Shown one piece after another: positions 11,101-26,100 of a stretch of DNA of 64,000 nt (its first letter is position 1; every line of letters begins with the position of its first letter). The notes beneath the pieces were generated by a model. It did no database searches and had not been told where the DNA came from. It saw only the letters and a list, made by a program, of their open reading frames with translations. Both the position numbers and the translations under genes were made by a program. This DNA is from Mesodorylaimus sp. YZB2_4 (Eukaryota > Nematoda > Enoplea > Dorylaimida > Dorylaimidae): the NCBI GenBank assembly GCA_030248295.1, contig JASANH010001409.1, forward strand, positions 124,001-188,000. The letters run 5' to 3'.

Positions 11101-14100
11101 AGCGCACGTCACAACAAATGTCAAACTGAAAAAGACAGACCCAACGTAGCATACAGCCGGTGCCACGTTGAGGAAGCCATGCAAAATGGTGCCTCTCAAT
11201 GGGACATAGGACAAGCTACCTATTGGTAGGTCTGGCCTTACCTTCAAGGGCCCAACTCCTTTTTTGTGATACGGCCACAGACCATTTTTGAAGGTGAACC
11301 CATGCGGTTTCCTATGCCTAAAATTCTGCACGCAGTCTCTGCGGTGGGGTCTCTGAAGTCACCGCGCGTACACTATTGTCTACCACAGGTCTTCTTCCCT
11401 TAAATTACCATCGTGCACCTTATCACCCAGTTATCCCACATACCTGCACAACACAATTTCCGCCATCCAAAAGGGCTTTCGCCAATTCCACGCATTCTAT
11501 GAACACTTTCGGTGATGGATCTCGTATAATCAAATCGATGACCAGATCGGAGGCTCCAGCAGCATTCAATCCGCACTGCACTGAGTACAGATGATTTTGA
11601 CTCTGCGACGGTGGCGGGGTCGAGGCGGTGGTTGTCAATGCTGCCAGCGCTCCTTGGGACGTCGTTTGATTCTCGCGGGCCAGACCACCATCGGGCAAGC
11701 CGCGCCGTAACAGAAATGTCTCATGTCGTTCGAAATAGCGAACCAGCAATTTCTCGCGTAATAGGCGGCCCTGAAATGGAAATCAAATTAGCGAATGAAG
11801 GAGACAAAGATCGGATGCACCACGATGACAACGTGCGCCACATCACATCACCACATCCATGGATATTAGACATACCGCTTCGCAATCGACGTTCATCCAC
11901 TGCTCCTTTAACTGTATCAAGCGCACAGTATAGACCCGCCGTCCCACACTTGGACCCCGTCCCCACCAAACCATCACTTACCAAACGATCGTGCGTTTCC
12001 TCCGACGGCATCATCCGCTGTAATGTTTGCAGTACCCGAATGCACAAGTCCTCTTGCTTCTCTTGCAAAAGCACTTTGCAATGTTTCACTAACCTGAAAT
12101 GGATTATTGTTCAGTCAAGTATGCATCACGGCTGACTCGGAGGGTTACTTGGAGACGAAACCACCACTCTTGCAACGAGCTCGCTCTTCCGAAGATACTG
12201 GAAACAACTGCTCTGGATGATGCAAAACGTCCACCAGAACCGAGCACTCGGCTTTTGCTAATGGTTTCAAATGCTCGGATATACGGCGCACGAGTTCCTA
12301 AAACGAGGCTAGTTTTTTACCCATCGTGGTTGGTCCAGGTGATGATCGTTTTTTGGCCTTTTACCACGGGCTAGGGGGCTTTTCATCAACTAGGGTCAGT
12401 CAGGATGCATGCGTGCGAGACCGCGCGTTAGTCGCCACTCCACGATATCTGTGGTTACCTCATGGGGTAACCATACCCTGCCTGTGCCCCGTGAGGGGAC
12501 CCGGATTCGAGAGCCTCCCGCCCCCATAGGGTCCCTCCTGGAAGGGATGAAGAGTGGGCCACCCAATACCAGGCGTGAAAGGTGCATTCTCAGACGGCCA
12601 GAGTCAAACCCAGGCCGACCGGTTTTCAGCTCTGCCAAGTAAACTGTGACGCACTTTTACCGCTACACCACTGAGACGGCGGGCAAGAAAAAGTTGCTTG
12701 TTTCGACAGTAAAGCACAGACTCAAACAGCCTTGACTGATTTTAGACTCCTCGATTTCGAAAGGGGCGGGCCGGACAGTTTGGCGGTGCCAACGGAATCG
12801 GCACTGAAGACGACAACCCGTTCCAGGTGATTGTGGACGCCTGTTGGACACCCCACCCAGACAGCAGGTCCCCTGTTTCTGTATTACCTGGAAACAGTCC
12901 GCGATTCCATTATAATCCAATGTTTTCGTCAACAACGAAGCCCTCGATGCTTGACTGACAAATGCATGAGCGTGCTGCAGCGTCGGCCACGGTTGCCTCT
13001 TTGATAATTTCTCCGGCGGCATCGCCACGTTAGCGGGCAGTGTCAGGCGTTGTTGAGTTGCTGCAACAAATCCACCATCACATCCGCCCTTCCAAGCAAC
13101 AAAGCGAAAAATCCAACACTCACCAAACTCGCACAAACTTTCCACGCATTTCATTATGAAGTACCGACTCTGCCTGCGCGCGATCCATTCACGCGCCTGC
13201 AACCGGCCGAGGGCTTCCAGAAGATGACCGAATATGATCTGATGCTGCTAAAACAAGGAAGTCACTATCGTGCGTGTTGCTGGTATTTTGGTGATCAAGG
13301 CAATCCCTGCTTTGCCCCGTAAAACTTCCCGTATCAGCCAGGTGCCCCTACTGTACACACCTAGGCATCCCTTACCTGCACCGATGCACTGTCGGGGGAC
13401 GGGTCCATTAGAGGTCGTTTATAGAAGGCAGTCAGCAATTCGGTGACCGTTTGACCAACGTAGTTCTCCAAAGCATCCGGTATCTTGTCCACCGATGCAG
13501 ACTCGCTCAGCTAAATTAGAAAGAACTAATAGTCCCAGTCCCAAATCCCAAGTTGGCTTACCAGTTCGATATCGGACCACATCTTCACGAATATCTTCTC
13601 CACATGATCGCTCCCATACATTTCTCTCATCTCGGCATCCGTGTCGATATAGCAGTGCAGGAAGAACTGCAAGTACACGTCCTTTACCTCGTATATGCAA
13701 GCGGGGTGAGTCACGACGCGGACGATATGTTCTAGCGGTAACTGAGGAGCGCACTGCAGTTCAGTCGTCCCATTCTTGCCTCTTGTACAGTAGGCCAGTA
13801 ATCTGAAATGTAAATTTGGTTTCGACCAGTTCTTCATCCGCCATTGGTCATCCCGAATCAACCCAGCGGGTACACTCCCCCCTGTTATCAGGACGGCAGC
13901 GAGCCCCTCCCGAAACTACAGCGAGGCATTTTCCCCGACACAATTCCCACCCACTGCATACCTCACCAACTCAATGTGGTATCTCAGGGGGCTTGTCAAA
14001 TCATCCAACAAGTACGCCTCCGTCTTCATCAACGTAATCAATTGCTCGAAGGCCGCGTTGTCCGTGTAGAACTGCCGCACTTCTTCGCTAGACATTGTGA

Positions 14101-17100
14101 TCTGAAAAAGCAAACATCATTGCAAGACTGTACACAGTTCCCGCACACCCATCACTCGCCTCCTGCGCCACTTTCTCCTGGCACATAGGAATAGGATTCC
14201 TATCGTCGATCATCACCAATGTTTGCAAAAGTTGAATAAAAATACCACTTCGACTTTGTTGTTCGATCATTTGCACAATATGATGAATCAGACGATCACT
14301 CACATTTGCGCACAAGTCTCGATTATTTCGGAAAATTGCGATCAGAGTTGCTACTTCATCAGCCTGCAATTCAAGGCCAGCCGATCAGCCCCGAAAAACT
14401 TTGCGAAAGCGTAGGCCATTACCGTCTCCACCTTCAAAAAGCCCGTCTTATTGCCTTCAGATCCGATCGATATGCGTTGATGCAATAGATTTTGATTCTC
14501 TTTGTTCCGACCACCACAAAAGTTCCTCAAAAATTCGTGCGCCAATCTGATCAGTTCGGGCATGTGCTTGTCCAGTTTCTAAAAAACCGAAAGATTTGAG
14601 GATGTCGCTCTCGAAGGAGTCTGACAGTTGGCTTGGCACTTCAGATAAGCAGTCCTGAGAACGTGGTCTACTTCTCTCCATACCCTTCATCCCTCTAAGG
14701 TCGATGATGAGAAGCCATATACCCCTGGTCGAAAAGCAATCCTCCTTTGACCAGAATAAGCCCCCATCGACATACCTTATCATAGGGGATACATAAGAAA
14801 TCCAAAACTGCCTCGTGCACGCGCATGTTCCGCAGCAATTGCTGATTCCGCACATTCATCTTCCCCGAACTCCTGTCATCGCAGCACAACCTCGTCCAAC
14901 GATCCAAAATCTAAATCAAACAAGACTTTGTAAAAAAACATTCCGAAAACATTCGCATCACCACCAAAACGGGGAAAAGAGAAATGGCAAGCATCTACGG
15001 CAAGAACCAAGCAGAAGCGAAAAAACAAAAAACAGCCACCAACAAGGCCCACAATCAGTCACGTGCGCAAGACCAGGGTAAAGGCTGAATATCGTTCCGA
15101 GGGGTCAGTCCACACAGACTAGTCTAATAGCACACCCTTCGTACCTTACGTATAATTAGATAATTGACTCTGTATCCTTGATGCAACGCCCAATTGACAT
15201 TTTCGTGAGGTCTGGGTGAATCAGGGATCAGCTAGGCGCAAGAGAGACAGAGAAACAGTTCCTCGCAATCGTCTCGAAAAAAACATACATTTCCCAATTC
15301 CAGCTGACATATTCTCAAAATGACGAAGACCCCTGAGAATGGACGAGACAGCAAGCGACAGTTGTCATAGACCCGTTTTATAAAAGACCCCACACGAATG
15401 TGTGCCAGTGACCAAAAGTGTGCTTCATCATTTAGCTTTCAGCTAGTGCCCTCTCGAACGCTGCCATCTCAGGGTTCACACAAGGAGCAGAAAATGATTT
15501 TCCCTGATTCTTCCAGCCAAAAATTTCTCCGATTTTTGCTTGATTTACACCATGATCAAGAAATACAAAGAAAAGGGGGCAAATTCAAAATGTGAAGCCT
15601 CAGAATGCATATTTACAATTTTCCCAGCTTTTACAGACACTTTTCGGATTCCCTGCCTTGTATGAACCCTGCATTCGTTCTTTTCTTATCCTGTCCGCGG
15701 TGATCAGCGGGCGTGCACATCTACTCTAGCCGCTGCTGCAAGGACTAAACAAGCCACAAACTCGGACTCACCTCTTCGATCACTTGGCAACATTGTTCGT
15801 GAGTGAGTGGACATTCGTAACTCAATTCCCGTAAAATTTTTGACAACGCCTTTCGATCAGAATCGGGCGACGATCGACCATCAATTTCGGATATCAAATC
15901 TCCGCGATGCCCGCCACGAATCGAGCCACTAAAAAGTACAGAATATTTGAAGCTCCAAAACAGATAAACTTTGGCCACCTAACCTTTCGCTCGCACCAGA
16001 ACTACTGGCACGAGACAAACTGCCTATGGGGCCCATCTTGGAATTGTAAACCCAAAGTTCGCTTTTCTCCGTCAAACTCTTGAGAACGATCAAATCACGA
16101 TGCACATGCGTGTAGTTCTCCTCGTCCTGGACACTGACCAATAATTGAACCTGAAATTACAAACTCCATTTCCCAGTCCTCTTCGAATAACCCTCGTTTC
16201 TTTGCCCACTTACATCCTTCAACGATTTCAAAACCTCGTTGCGTTGATTGAAATGTCGGAAAAGTACATTCAAAGCAGCGCTGGTCAAAGGAGGCCAATC
16301 CGACATGATTAGCTGTAGCAAAATACGAAGTAACTGCCGCCCGCCTTCCGCCCCGTCCAAATCCAATGCGTGGCTAAAGGCGAAAAAATTTCAAAGGCTA
16401 CAGCAAAATTAGCTAACGAAATAGCTCACCTTGTCTGAAACACCTCTTCTGCGATTTCAACAGCCGTCGTATCACTGATTTCTGAAACCAACCCACTCGC
16501 CTGTTATCGATTAGATTAGGGTGCATCACACAGACAAGTATTGGTCCCTTGGAATTCATTTGAGTAAGTCCCATCCTTCATGGACAGATTTCAAGATGCT
16601 ATATTCACGTACCTGGCGCTCTGGCCATGGCGTCCTCGGTCTCCGGAAAATTCTTCTTGAACAAGGACAATAGACAAGTGATTCGATAATCCAATCGCAC
16701 ATTGAGGACGAACTAAAAAAGACCATTCTTCTCTCATCTTCCAAAAATCAATAATTTCTGCCAACCTGCAAGACATCGATCATGATCAATTTCGTCTGCA
16801 GGATTGTCCGCTTCGATTCACCGCTCGTCTGCGCTTCGCTAGCGGCAGATATCGGCCTATTTTTGGCGCCCTGACCCCCAGCAGGCGTTGAAATCCTGGT
16901 TTGTAGATCGGCTAAACGAAACGTGTTCAGAAGACTCATCTGAACTAGCAGTAGAATAGGTTCCATAAAATCTAAACAATACGTGCAGACAAACTTTCAT
17001 TCACCATTCCCTCCATACGATTAGACATCCATTTTATCTTACTATTTGAACTAGCTTTACGCGCGTCGCGTCCTGAGATTAGGCAATCCAAGGAAAGAAA

Positions 17101-20100
17101 CCGAGATTAGAATCCGAAACATACTTTATTCCAGCTAACATCTGTTCCCGCCAAAACAACAACCCAACTTACCACCAGTCGCTCCAGCCCGTGCATTTCC
17201 CTTGTATCCCAACGGTACACAATCCAGAATATCCAACAAGTCTTGCGACAATCGTAACAAATCGGGCAACGCATAAAATCCAAAACTGACCAAAGTCCTG
17301 GCCAAAGTGACGATCTGAAATCGACTACTATACTTTCCATACCTGGGAGTAAACCCTACTCCTACCTCCAACGTCAGCTTATTCTGTTCCACATTTTGAA
17401 ATTTGATTTCGTTCAATGCCCTCAAATAAGATTCCACGTATTTGATCAATGGTTCGAATCGTTCCCGAGCCGTTTTTCCATGTTCACTGGCCTCGTCGCT
17501 TTGGGAAAGTAGGCGGAGGATCTCGCAATTCTGATACCTGAAATTTATGGCTCACCCATCTCGCCAGTCCAACGTGATTGACCAGGCTTACGTATCAGCC
17601 GACACCGTGTCTGGAATGTCCTTCCACAGTCTGGCGTATCGTACTGGCATGACGGCTTGCAAATCGGTGGCCACGTGTAAATGCAACATCAAACGAGCAA
17701 AACTAGCTCGCAAATCGTACGGCAATTTGTCATCCGACATACAACTAAAACAAAACGAAACCTTCTATGCAACTGCAGGCGCATTGTAAGAGCATCAAGA
17801 ATACCTGACCGTAGAAACCTACAGAAGATAAGTCAAGGAATCATGCAGATTACAAGGCAGCAGGAGAAACCACCACCCGCATCCCATGCCCGACACACCC
17901 TCCCAGCCCGCACAACTTACTAAAGCAACGTATCGACTGGCAATTCGACCGACAGATTCAACAAATTCTCCATAGCCGGGGGGTTGATGGCCAAGTACTG
18001 TCGATCGAGGCACATTTGAGCAAACAGGTCCAACTGGTGTTTGTAATATTCCAGCATATTCCGATTTTCGGCCGTGTCCTCGGCCGTGATTGATCGTAAC
18101 AATTTGCACTCCGTCTCCGACCACGACCAACAAAGGTAAACCTGAGGAAATGCAGTGGGTGGTGCCAATACAAACAGTGACATTTTGCAACTGCAGTTTC
18201 GGCCAACATCGCTATACGATACCTGATCGACGCCGGTCACCCTAAACACAAGAGTGCACTCTTCTTGCTCCAGTTTCTACTGTCTGACGTCTGCATGTGT
18301 ACCCCAACCAAGCCTGGCAGGCGTAGGAGGGTGCGTGGCTGACCGAAGTCAGCAGGACAAAACTCTGACTCTATCTGCGGCTGAAACATCAACTTGTCGG
18401 GTTGATGCCTCCCAGTCAGGGGAGACCGATTACTTTCTTCCACTCGCCATGGCCAACCAGGCACTTGGAACGAGGTTGGCAGCTCCCGTCACTCTCTCCA
18501 GTGACACCGACCCAGACGCGCTCTCCTAGCAGGGTATCGCAACCACCTGCACCCCAGGATTTCAGTGTGGAGTACAAACAGTGCAGGCATTCCCCACTCA
18601 CATAGTCCGCATGAGAATATCGCGGCTCGCGTCGCTCAATACGCATCGACAAATCAATTCTTGAATCTTCTTGTTCGCCTCGCCTTTGCAAACGCACAAT
18701 AAAGTCAGGTAATCGAGGAACCTGTCAAATATGCCGAGCTCATTCCCATCACCATCCCCCAACACTGCGCCCACTCACTTTCCTTCTCGATTATTCCGTA
18801 CCAACTCGATGAACTTCTCGATATGCGCCTTCTCCACATTCGTCTCCAACAGCTTGGTATTGTCGTGCAGGACAGCCGTGATCGTGTCCTCGGCCATTAG
18901 ACCAAACCCGATCTGCTGTTGGATTTGGATAAACCGCTTGGCAATGTACTCCTAAACGAAAACCGACGCCTGACTCCAGCGCCCGCCACCACACAAAGGA
19001 AAGTAGAAGAGAGTATAGTAAGTAAATCCACATCCAAAAACCTGATTCCGACGATACGACTGCTGAGAGAATCGTAGGAGCGTGTAGGCCAATTGGAACA
19101 TCTTCTTGAACAATTCGTTGCCTGGTTTGCTCAGTTCACGAGGATTCTCGAAAAGGGCCGGCTGATCCTGCCTCGATTCGAACGGCACACTCAACAGTTG
19201 AAATACCTGAAACAAGAAGTTCATTCTGTGAGGGCCTGGTGGGGTACTTGATAGCACACATGGAGGAGAGGTGCAGGGTCCGAGGAAAAACCCTGCGCAA
19301 TTCAAACAGGTCCCACCAATGGACTACTGTAGCTGGCACAGGAAAGGGTGTATCTCTCATGACCTCTGTCCAACGAATATCCATACCAACGGGTAGGGCA
19401 TTCATCATAGAGGCCCACGTTTCAGGCCGTTTCACTGAAAATGGCCGCTAGAAAGTAAAAACTTCAAATTTGACTCTGCAAACACCCAATACGCTGCGAA
19501 CCCTCGTGCCTGGTGGGCGATGGCTAGTGGGAGAGAATTATCTACTCTGGCTAGAAAACGTCAACCTCTCCAGTTGATGTTTCAGCTGCGAGTAGAGTCG
19601 CGGAATTTTCCTTCCCCCCAGCCGGAGTTTGTCCCGGCGACCCTCCTACGCCTACCAGGCTTTGGTCACAGCTACCACTGTCTGTACAGTTGACATTCCC
19701 TCCCACTTACCTCCTTCAAAACATTCTGTTCTCTCAACAGCTTCTGTCGATTTCGATTCGGTTTCATCGTGACAATTTTCAAAGGGTCCGTCATGTGATT
19801 GGTCGTATTGGTCACGAAATAGATCAGCTCGGCCAACAATTGGTTCATCATACTGAAACCAAATATTCCTCATACCCGCACCTACCACATTCTCAAACAC
19901 ACTCACCATTTCTCACGTTGAATATTCTTGCCAGCTTTGATACTAGCCACGAAGTCTTCCACAGCCTTGCACGCATCGTTCGCAAAATCCAGCTCCCGAA
20001 CCTCGTCAGCCGATACGGGAATGATAGCGAATGCCTCCTTGTCTTCTTTGAATCCATACGACACCACCTAAAAGGAAAAGAGTTGTCTTTTGAGTTGTAT

Positions 20101-23100
20101 GGCCTGTGTCGACGGTTATCGAGGTAGAAATGTGTAACCAAGCCTGGCAGGCGTAGGAGAGAATGTGGCTGACGAGAACTCCGACTGGAGCAGTTAAGTC
20201 ATGCGACTATACCTGGAGCTGAAACATCAACCTGACGGGTTGAAATTTTCCAGCCAGGGATGATCGATTATTCTTCCTCCCACTCGTCATGACGCACCAG
20301 ACACGAGGGTTACACATGCCTGGCCACTCCTCTTTCACCCACACCAGCAATGCATCACAAACTGAGGTCTCATCATCTCCGTCCTTACCCTCCGCCCGGT
20401 CGTGGCCTAGCGGTTGCGGAGTCTGCTTCTAACGCTTAGTGCGCACTTACAGGAGAGGGTTCGACTGGGTCAAAAATGATTACGAAATATGTGTTCCTTA
20501 GCCCTCGATGCGCTGCATGGTGCTTGGCTATGGACAAATTACGACATGACTCGTCTAGCAAGCATATCTGGCTTTTCTGCGACCCCTGTTCCTTCTCTCA
20601 CCTCGTCACCTACAGTACATACACTAAAAGCACAGCTGCAGCTTAATTCCGTCTTTCTCACGCCTGGCTCAGCTGACCTACAGTCTCTAAGCCCGCCTCA
20701 CATCTCACTTTAGTTCCACATACACAATACACATTGAGTGCAGACCACTCCGCACCCTTTGAGTATCTGCCCACTCGCCAAATTTAAAAATCAGGGTCAA
20801 ATGCCATTTTACTTTCTACCTGCACATAGCTCTGGTACATGAGTAGCTGTGCAATAATAGGAATGTCGTTATTAGATTAATATCATGCTCCGTGATCGGA
20901 AGTGATCGATGCGCAGATGAATTTTTAGGATACAAATAACAAGTGTCCCTTTAGTCTCCCCTCCTGCACCCCACACCATTTTTATCACCCAGCCATATTA
21001 CTTGCTTGGCAGGCACAGAAGCCCATCCAGCGTGCTCTGGAGTTAGTGGGGCGCATCCACTGCTCATGCTTGCTCTGCTTGCATAAGGCATGTACAGTAA
21101 CCTGACAATACTGCCACGCGATAAGAGGCATTATCAATGCTCCATAAACTGAACGTCGTCGTCAGCCCCCTCAGCGCCGACCCGTCCAACAAGCACACCT
21201 GGCTTCTGCTCAAGTACCCACACGAAAAGTAGTGTCTGCCTTGCGCCTAGGATACCATCGACTCCTAGCCCATCGCCCGTCACGTGGCCGACGACTATTG
21301 GCAGCCGGCACGGCACCTTTTAAAAGTGTTACGCCCTAGTTCCCATTTTCTAGACTATTCGACAGCGTGCACTGGATCGACTCATTCCCATCGTCGTGCT
21401 TCCTACACTTCGGCTGCTGGTCGTACGTGGCGAACGTGTACACGGCTTTTAGTCGTCGTACGTTTGACGTCAATAAAAATAAAAATCTTGAACGTATTCA
21501 GTCATGACCCGTGAGTTAATTATTTTCGGCCTTCTCCTTCAATTTTTTAGCACTGATCCCATATTTTTGCACACTTCTGTCCTATCCACCCACCATCAGT
21601 CTACCACATCCTCGTAGAGCCATCTCGAAAATATGCCTACCCAAATCCACCCCTCATCTTATCCGCCCATTTTCAGGTGGAAATCAACGCGATTTGGCTC
21701 GTGAAAGAGCTGCCAAAAAAGAAAAAGGCAAGGGGAGACCCGCGTCAGAACAAGAAGGGAACAAGGGCTTGACTATGGAACAACGTAAATTCCGGTAAGT
21801 CCAACCCTCTCAATGTATTCCCCCCCCCCCCATCTCTAAACTTGACATCCATTTCATAGCGACGCCGAGATCATGCGTCAAAAACAAATGGCCAAACAAG
21901 GCGGTGGCAGCCCGTGATAAGCAATCTCAGACACGATTCCTCAAATCATTTACTGAGCACCAATCGATCAGATCTGAGGCCCATTCTGTTGTACCCAACC
22001 GCTTGACATTTCCTTGGTATCCTTTGCTTACACAAGGTTGTTTCTCGGGGATGGTTGCACCTGTCGAATGTTCTTACAATACTGGCTCAAAGTGATTCCT
22101 ACGAGATGCCTTAGCTAACGTCTTATTAGATCTTGGATGGCTTTTTCTTAAAAAAACGTTCATGCCAATTCGAGTGTTGATTGTGCGACTCGTCAGCAAG
22201 TGCCCAGGACACACGACACGATGGCCTAGCCTATGTAACCATGCCTGGCTGGCAGGAGGAGGGGGACAAAAACTCCGACTGCAGCAGGCAAGGCTTGAGA
22301 CTATACCTACTGCTGAAACATCAACCCGAGGGGTTGACATCTCACAGTCAGGGGAGAGTACCGATCACTCTCTCCCACTCGCCATGGCCTACCAGGCAAG
22401 AGGATTACACCTAATCTACGTAAGCGAGCGACCACACAAATCTGGGCCCGCCTGGATCAGACTACCACCACCAACAGCACTGCAATCCAAAATGAGGCCT
22501 ACTAGTGCCCTATGCTCACTATTTTTCCGTTGCGCAATATGCACATCATTGGCGTCAATTTTTTGCCCCCGTTCAGCCCAGGATACACCTTATTGCAGAC
22601 TGGGATTACCAGTCCATCTTACCTTGAGCATAGTCCCCGTTTCGTCCAGCTCGGCATCAATTCGAACATTTGTACTCCTGACCCATGTGCCAGTGGCAAC
22701 GTGCCGTAACCGAACGTAAGACTGCCTAAAAACGGGAACGAATCCAACCCGTATCGTCTACTCTCAAACTGGTCCATACCTCGGAACGAATGCCTCGATA
22801 CGCGTTAAAGTTGTGGGGTCGAATTCGAAAATCGTGCGAGGATCGTCAGGACAATCGCAATGTGTGCATGACAAACGATAGGACACGCCACTGTTCAGTG
22901 CTACTGCACTCCTCGAATCGATCCGTCTTAATTCCTTAGTCAGCGTCTCAGCGTCACAATTCTTTTCTTCCTGAAATTAAGTGCACCACTGATTTAGGTC
23001 CCCAGCCATCCCACCCTATCTGCCACATCCACCACCCACCACTTCGACCGTTCAGTGTTCATTCAAACCCACAATCCACACCCGAAACCTTGCATGCATC

Positions 23101-26100
23101 ATGGGGTCATGCTCTCTACCCCTGATCTGACTGGTGCGATGACTGCTGGCAGTTTGCCTATCGATAGGCACAAGTGGGAGTCAACCAGTCAGGTTGATGT
23201 TTCACCAGCCAGAGACTGTTGCTATGACTGTATGAGTAAGCACCCGGCGGCATCACCAACGCAACCCATCCTTGAAATCCGTCTTAAGAGGCGCTTAGAC
23301 TCAGGAGGAAAAGTCTGGTTGGACGGAGGCGATCTGCCCATCTGGCCTACCTTTACAGTCAAATACATGTCTGTGGCCAGATGCTTGAATCGATATTGAT
23401 TCGACCAACGTCCTTGCCCGCTCCTGTACGGTTCCTGTTGCACCACTTCCACTTCCCATAATGCCTTCGACGACGTGGCCTCCAACGCCTGGTCCCTTTT
23501 CGTCACTCTCAAAAACACGTGATCCTCGCCAGCGAAATAATCCAAGGTCAAAAATTTCTGCTGTTCCGCGTGGAATAGTCGAACCACATCCCCCTGAAAA
23601 GATCAGCGTACAGAAGCAGCAGACCCGATCGATGTCTCCGTCATTGGTACAAAGAATCTGCTCAAACAAAAGAGGCCTCTTAGCCGTAATGTGGGCCCCA
23701 TGTTACACTATCGCTGTTCCTGCCAACATAGCCGTATGGTCATTGGTCGGAGCTCCACTACCTTGGCCCAGGGGTGCCCACTGGTCAGTCATGTCCATCT
23801 TTACCCCATTCATGCCCCTAGCCTCTAATTAACACATCAACACATCAAAATTAGCATTATAGACGGGACAACCTGGTCAGGTGCCTCAGTGGTTATCAGA
23901 GTCCCATCAAGAACACACGTCCCTGGATAGAACATACTCCATATTCCCAGCAGAGAATACACCAAACAACAACCACTCACCCCTTTCAAAGTCTCTGGTG
24001 ACGTTTCTCGAAATTCCAAAAAGAGCAGTACTTGCCAGCACGATTGCTCATTCAAACAATTCACCTGAAACATCAGTCCCCTCACACCACATCCCACCGC
24101 CACTCCCTCCCCCCCTTTCCCCACTCACCTCCTTGCTCTCCTTATCCTCGGGCAGGGACAAACTGCTCACGTGCAACTGGTGCTTCACACCACCCACCGC
24201 CTGCGTCACGTAATAGGGCACCAGACAAATTCGATCTCCGACCACCACCTGCAAAGAATCTCGGTGACACTGCCCCCAGCACACACCCACGCCTTACATT
24301 GTCACCCAAGGATCTGAGCTTGTAGAACGGTTCCACCACAAACCACGATCCATCATTGCCCGCCTGATCCAACGTGACCTTCATGGCATTCCGATCCACC
24401 TTGGCCGGTTCTCTCTTATTCACGGTCAGGTACTTGTTATTTTTGACGTGCAACAGCTGAAAAAGCAACCATATTTTTAAAAAGTGGGTTGCCGGGTCGC
24501 TTGCCTCTCACACTAGGGGCGCACTTAGAGGGGAGGGTTCGACTCCCGCCCGGGTCAAAAGTGATTGTCAATTTGTGTGTTCCCTGGCCCTCGAGTGCGC
24601 GTAGTGCTTGGCTATGACAACAAATCCACCACTTCGACTTACCTGCACTGCGGTCCCGTATTGCACAACATGCCCAACCATCTTCTGGTATTCCAATTCA
24701 TTTTGTTCTTTCTCTTTTTCCGCTGCGTCCTAGAAAACAATGACATGAAACGCTTTGTTTTTGTTACGAAAACTTGCACCCGCATTTTTCACTTTTTAGA
24801 CCTTCATTGCTGTTTATACTTTTTTGAACGCACCTCTTACTTCAACTTTGCTCTATACTTTTTTCATGCACTTTTTCCTAGTCCCTTTCCAAACCAAAAA
24901 CACAGTTTTACATCTCGCCAGTCCTCCGAACACTCGAAACGCAGTCCCTCGTGCCAGCCACCAAAATACGCTAGAGCAATTAAAGCAAGCCCATAGTTCA
25001 CTATTCGAAATGGTTATGATGCCTGTGACTAGTCCTCCACCTCGCACTGCCACTTTTGCATTTTTATGGCACGAGCCTCGATAGTCCTCAATCCGTGCGA
25101 TTATGCCACTTCAACTGGCCAATTCTATGCAATTCAGCCCAGCCATGCCTGTTTTTCGCTTATATTCTCATTTTGTGCTCTTCTTTCTGGCCTCCGATCG
25201 ATTCCATCCCTCACCATGGGGGTTTGGTCTTTGGACGCGTCCTTTGCCCTACAGTGCGAGACGGTCAAACCCCAAATCCAAGGCCATGATATGTTCCTCG
25301 TCTAACAAGCCAGCTGATCGGCTTACAACGAAAAATAATCTTGTCACGATAAAACTCAAAAACTAGTCTTTCTTTATGTCAAAACAGGCCAATCTCGTTC
25401 TGCCATCACAAATTAATCCAAAAACAAGTTTTAGCTGGTGGCAAAAATCGGCAAAGCGAAAGACACGCCTAAACTCAATCACGACCGAGAAGAACCCTCG
25501 CATCAGGTTTTCTTCTCATCAGCCGTATACTCTAGTCGATTGAAGCGAGCACAAGACGAATTAGATTTGTCCCTTCTATCAATACATTCATGAGAGCATA
25601 GTAGAATTTTCATCTTTTTCATCTATTCGAATTTCTATACTAGGACACAATGACAAATCGAACTCGCTTTTCTTTTCAGGTTTAGAATAGAAAAGGGGCA
25701 AAAGAAGAATGAAACGTAATTTAGTCGGATGAATATACAAAGTGTGCACGTACCCGAAGTCGTTTCAACATATCCTCTCCCATGTGAGGACTGCCTCCGC
25801 TCGTTGTCTGACGTGCTTTCTGTTCGGCCCAATATTGCTTCTGTGCCGCATACCGATTGACGGGACAAATTTTGAATAAGCAATCTGAAAAGAGTAGAAA
25901 TATACTCGTACATTTTCCCACTCAATCCTTGGCTCGTCAAAAACGAGCGTTGTTCCAATGGATTAGTCATAACATAAGACCTAATCCCCTCTTTCACCGC
26001 ACGACACAAAAAATGATACACTTGGCCGCGATTCGAACACTGGCCACAAGCCGGGCTCTCAAAATTAGCAACGCAAGACAAGACCATTTCACAAATCGCG

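Noticed and set aside
19136-19435. Minus-strand open frame [19 protein letters not shown] as an IP3R exon
   Set aside because: It does not match the family between the flanking exons, and skipping it keeps the IP3R phase.
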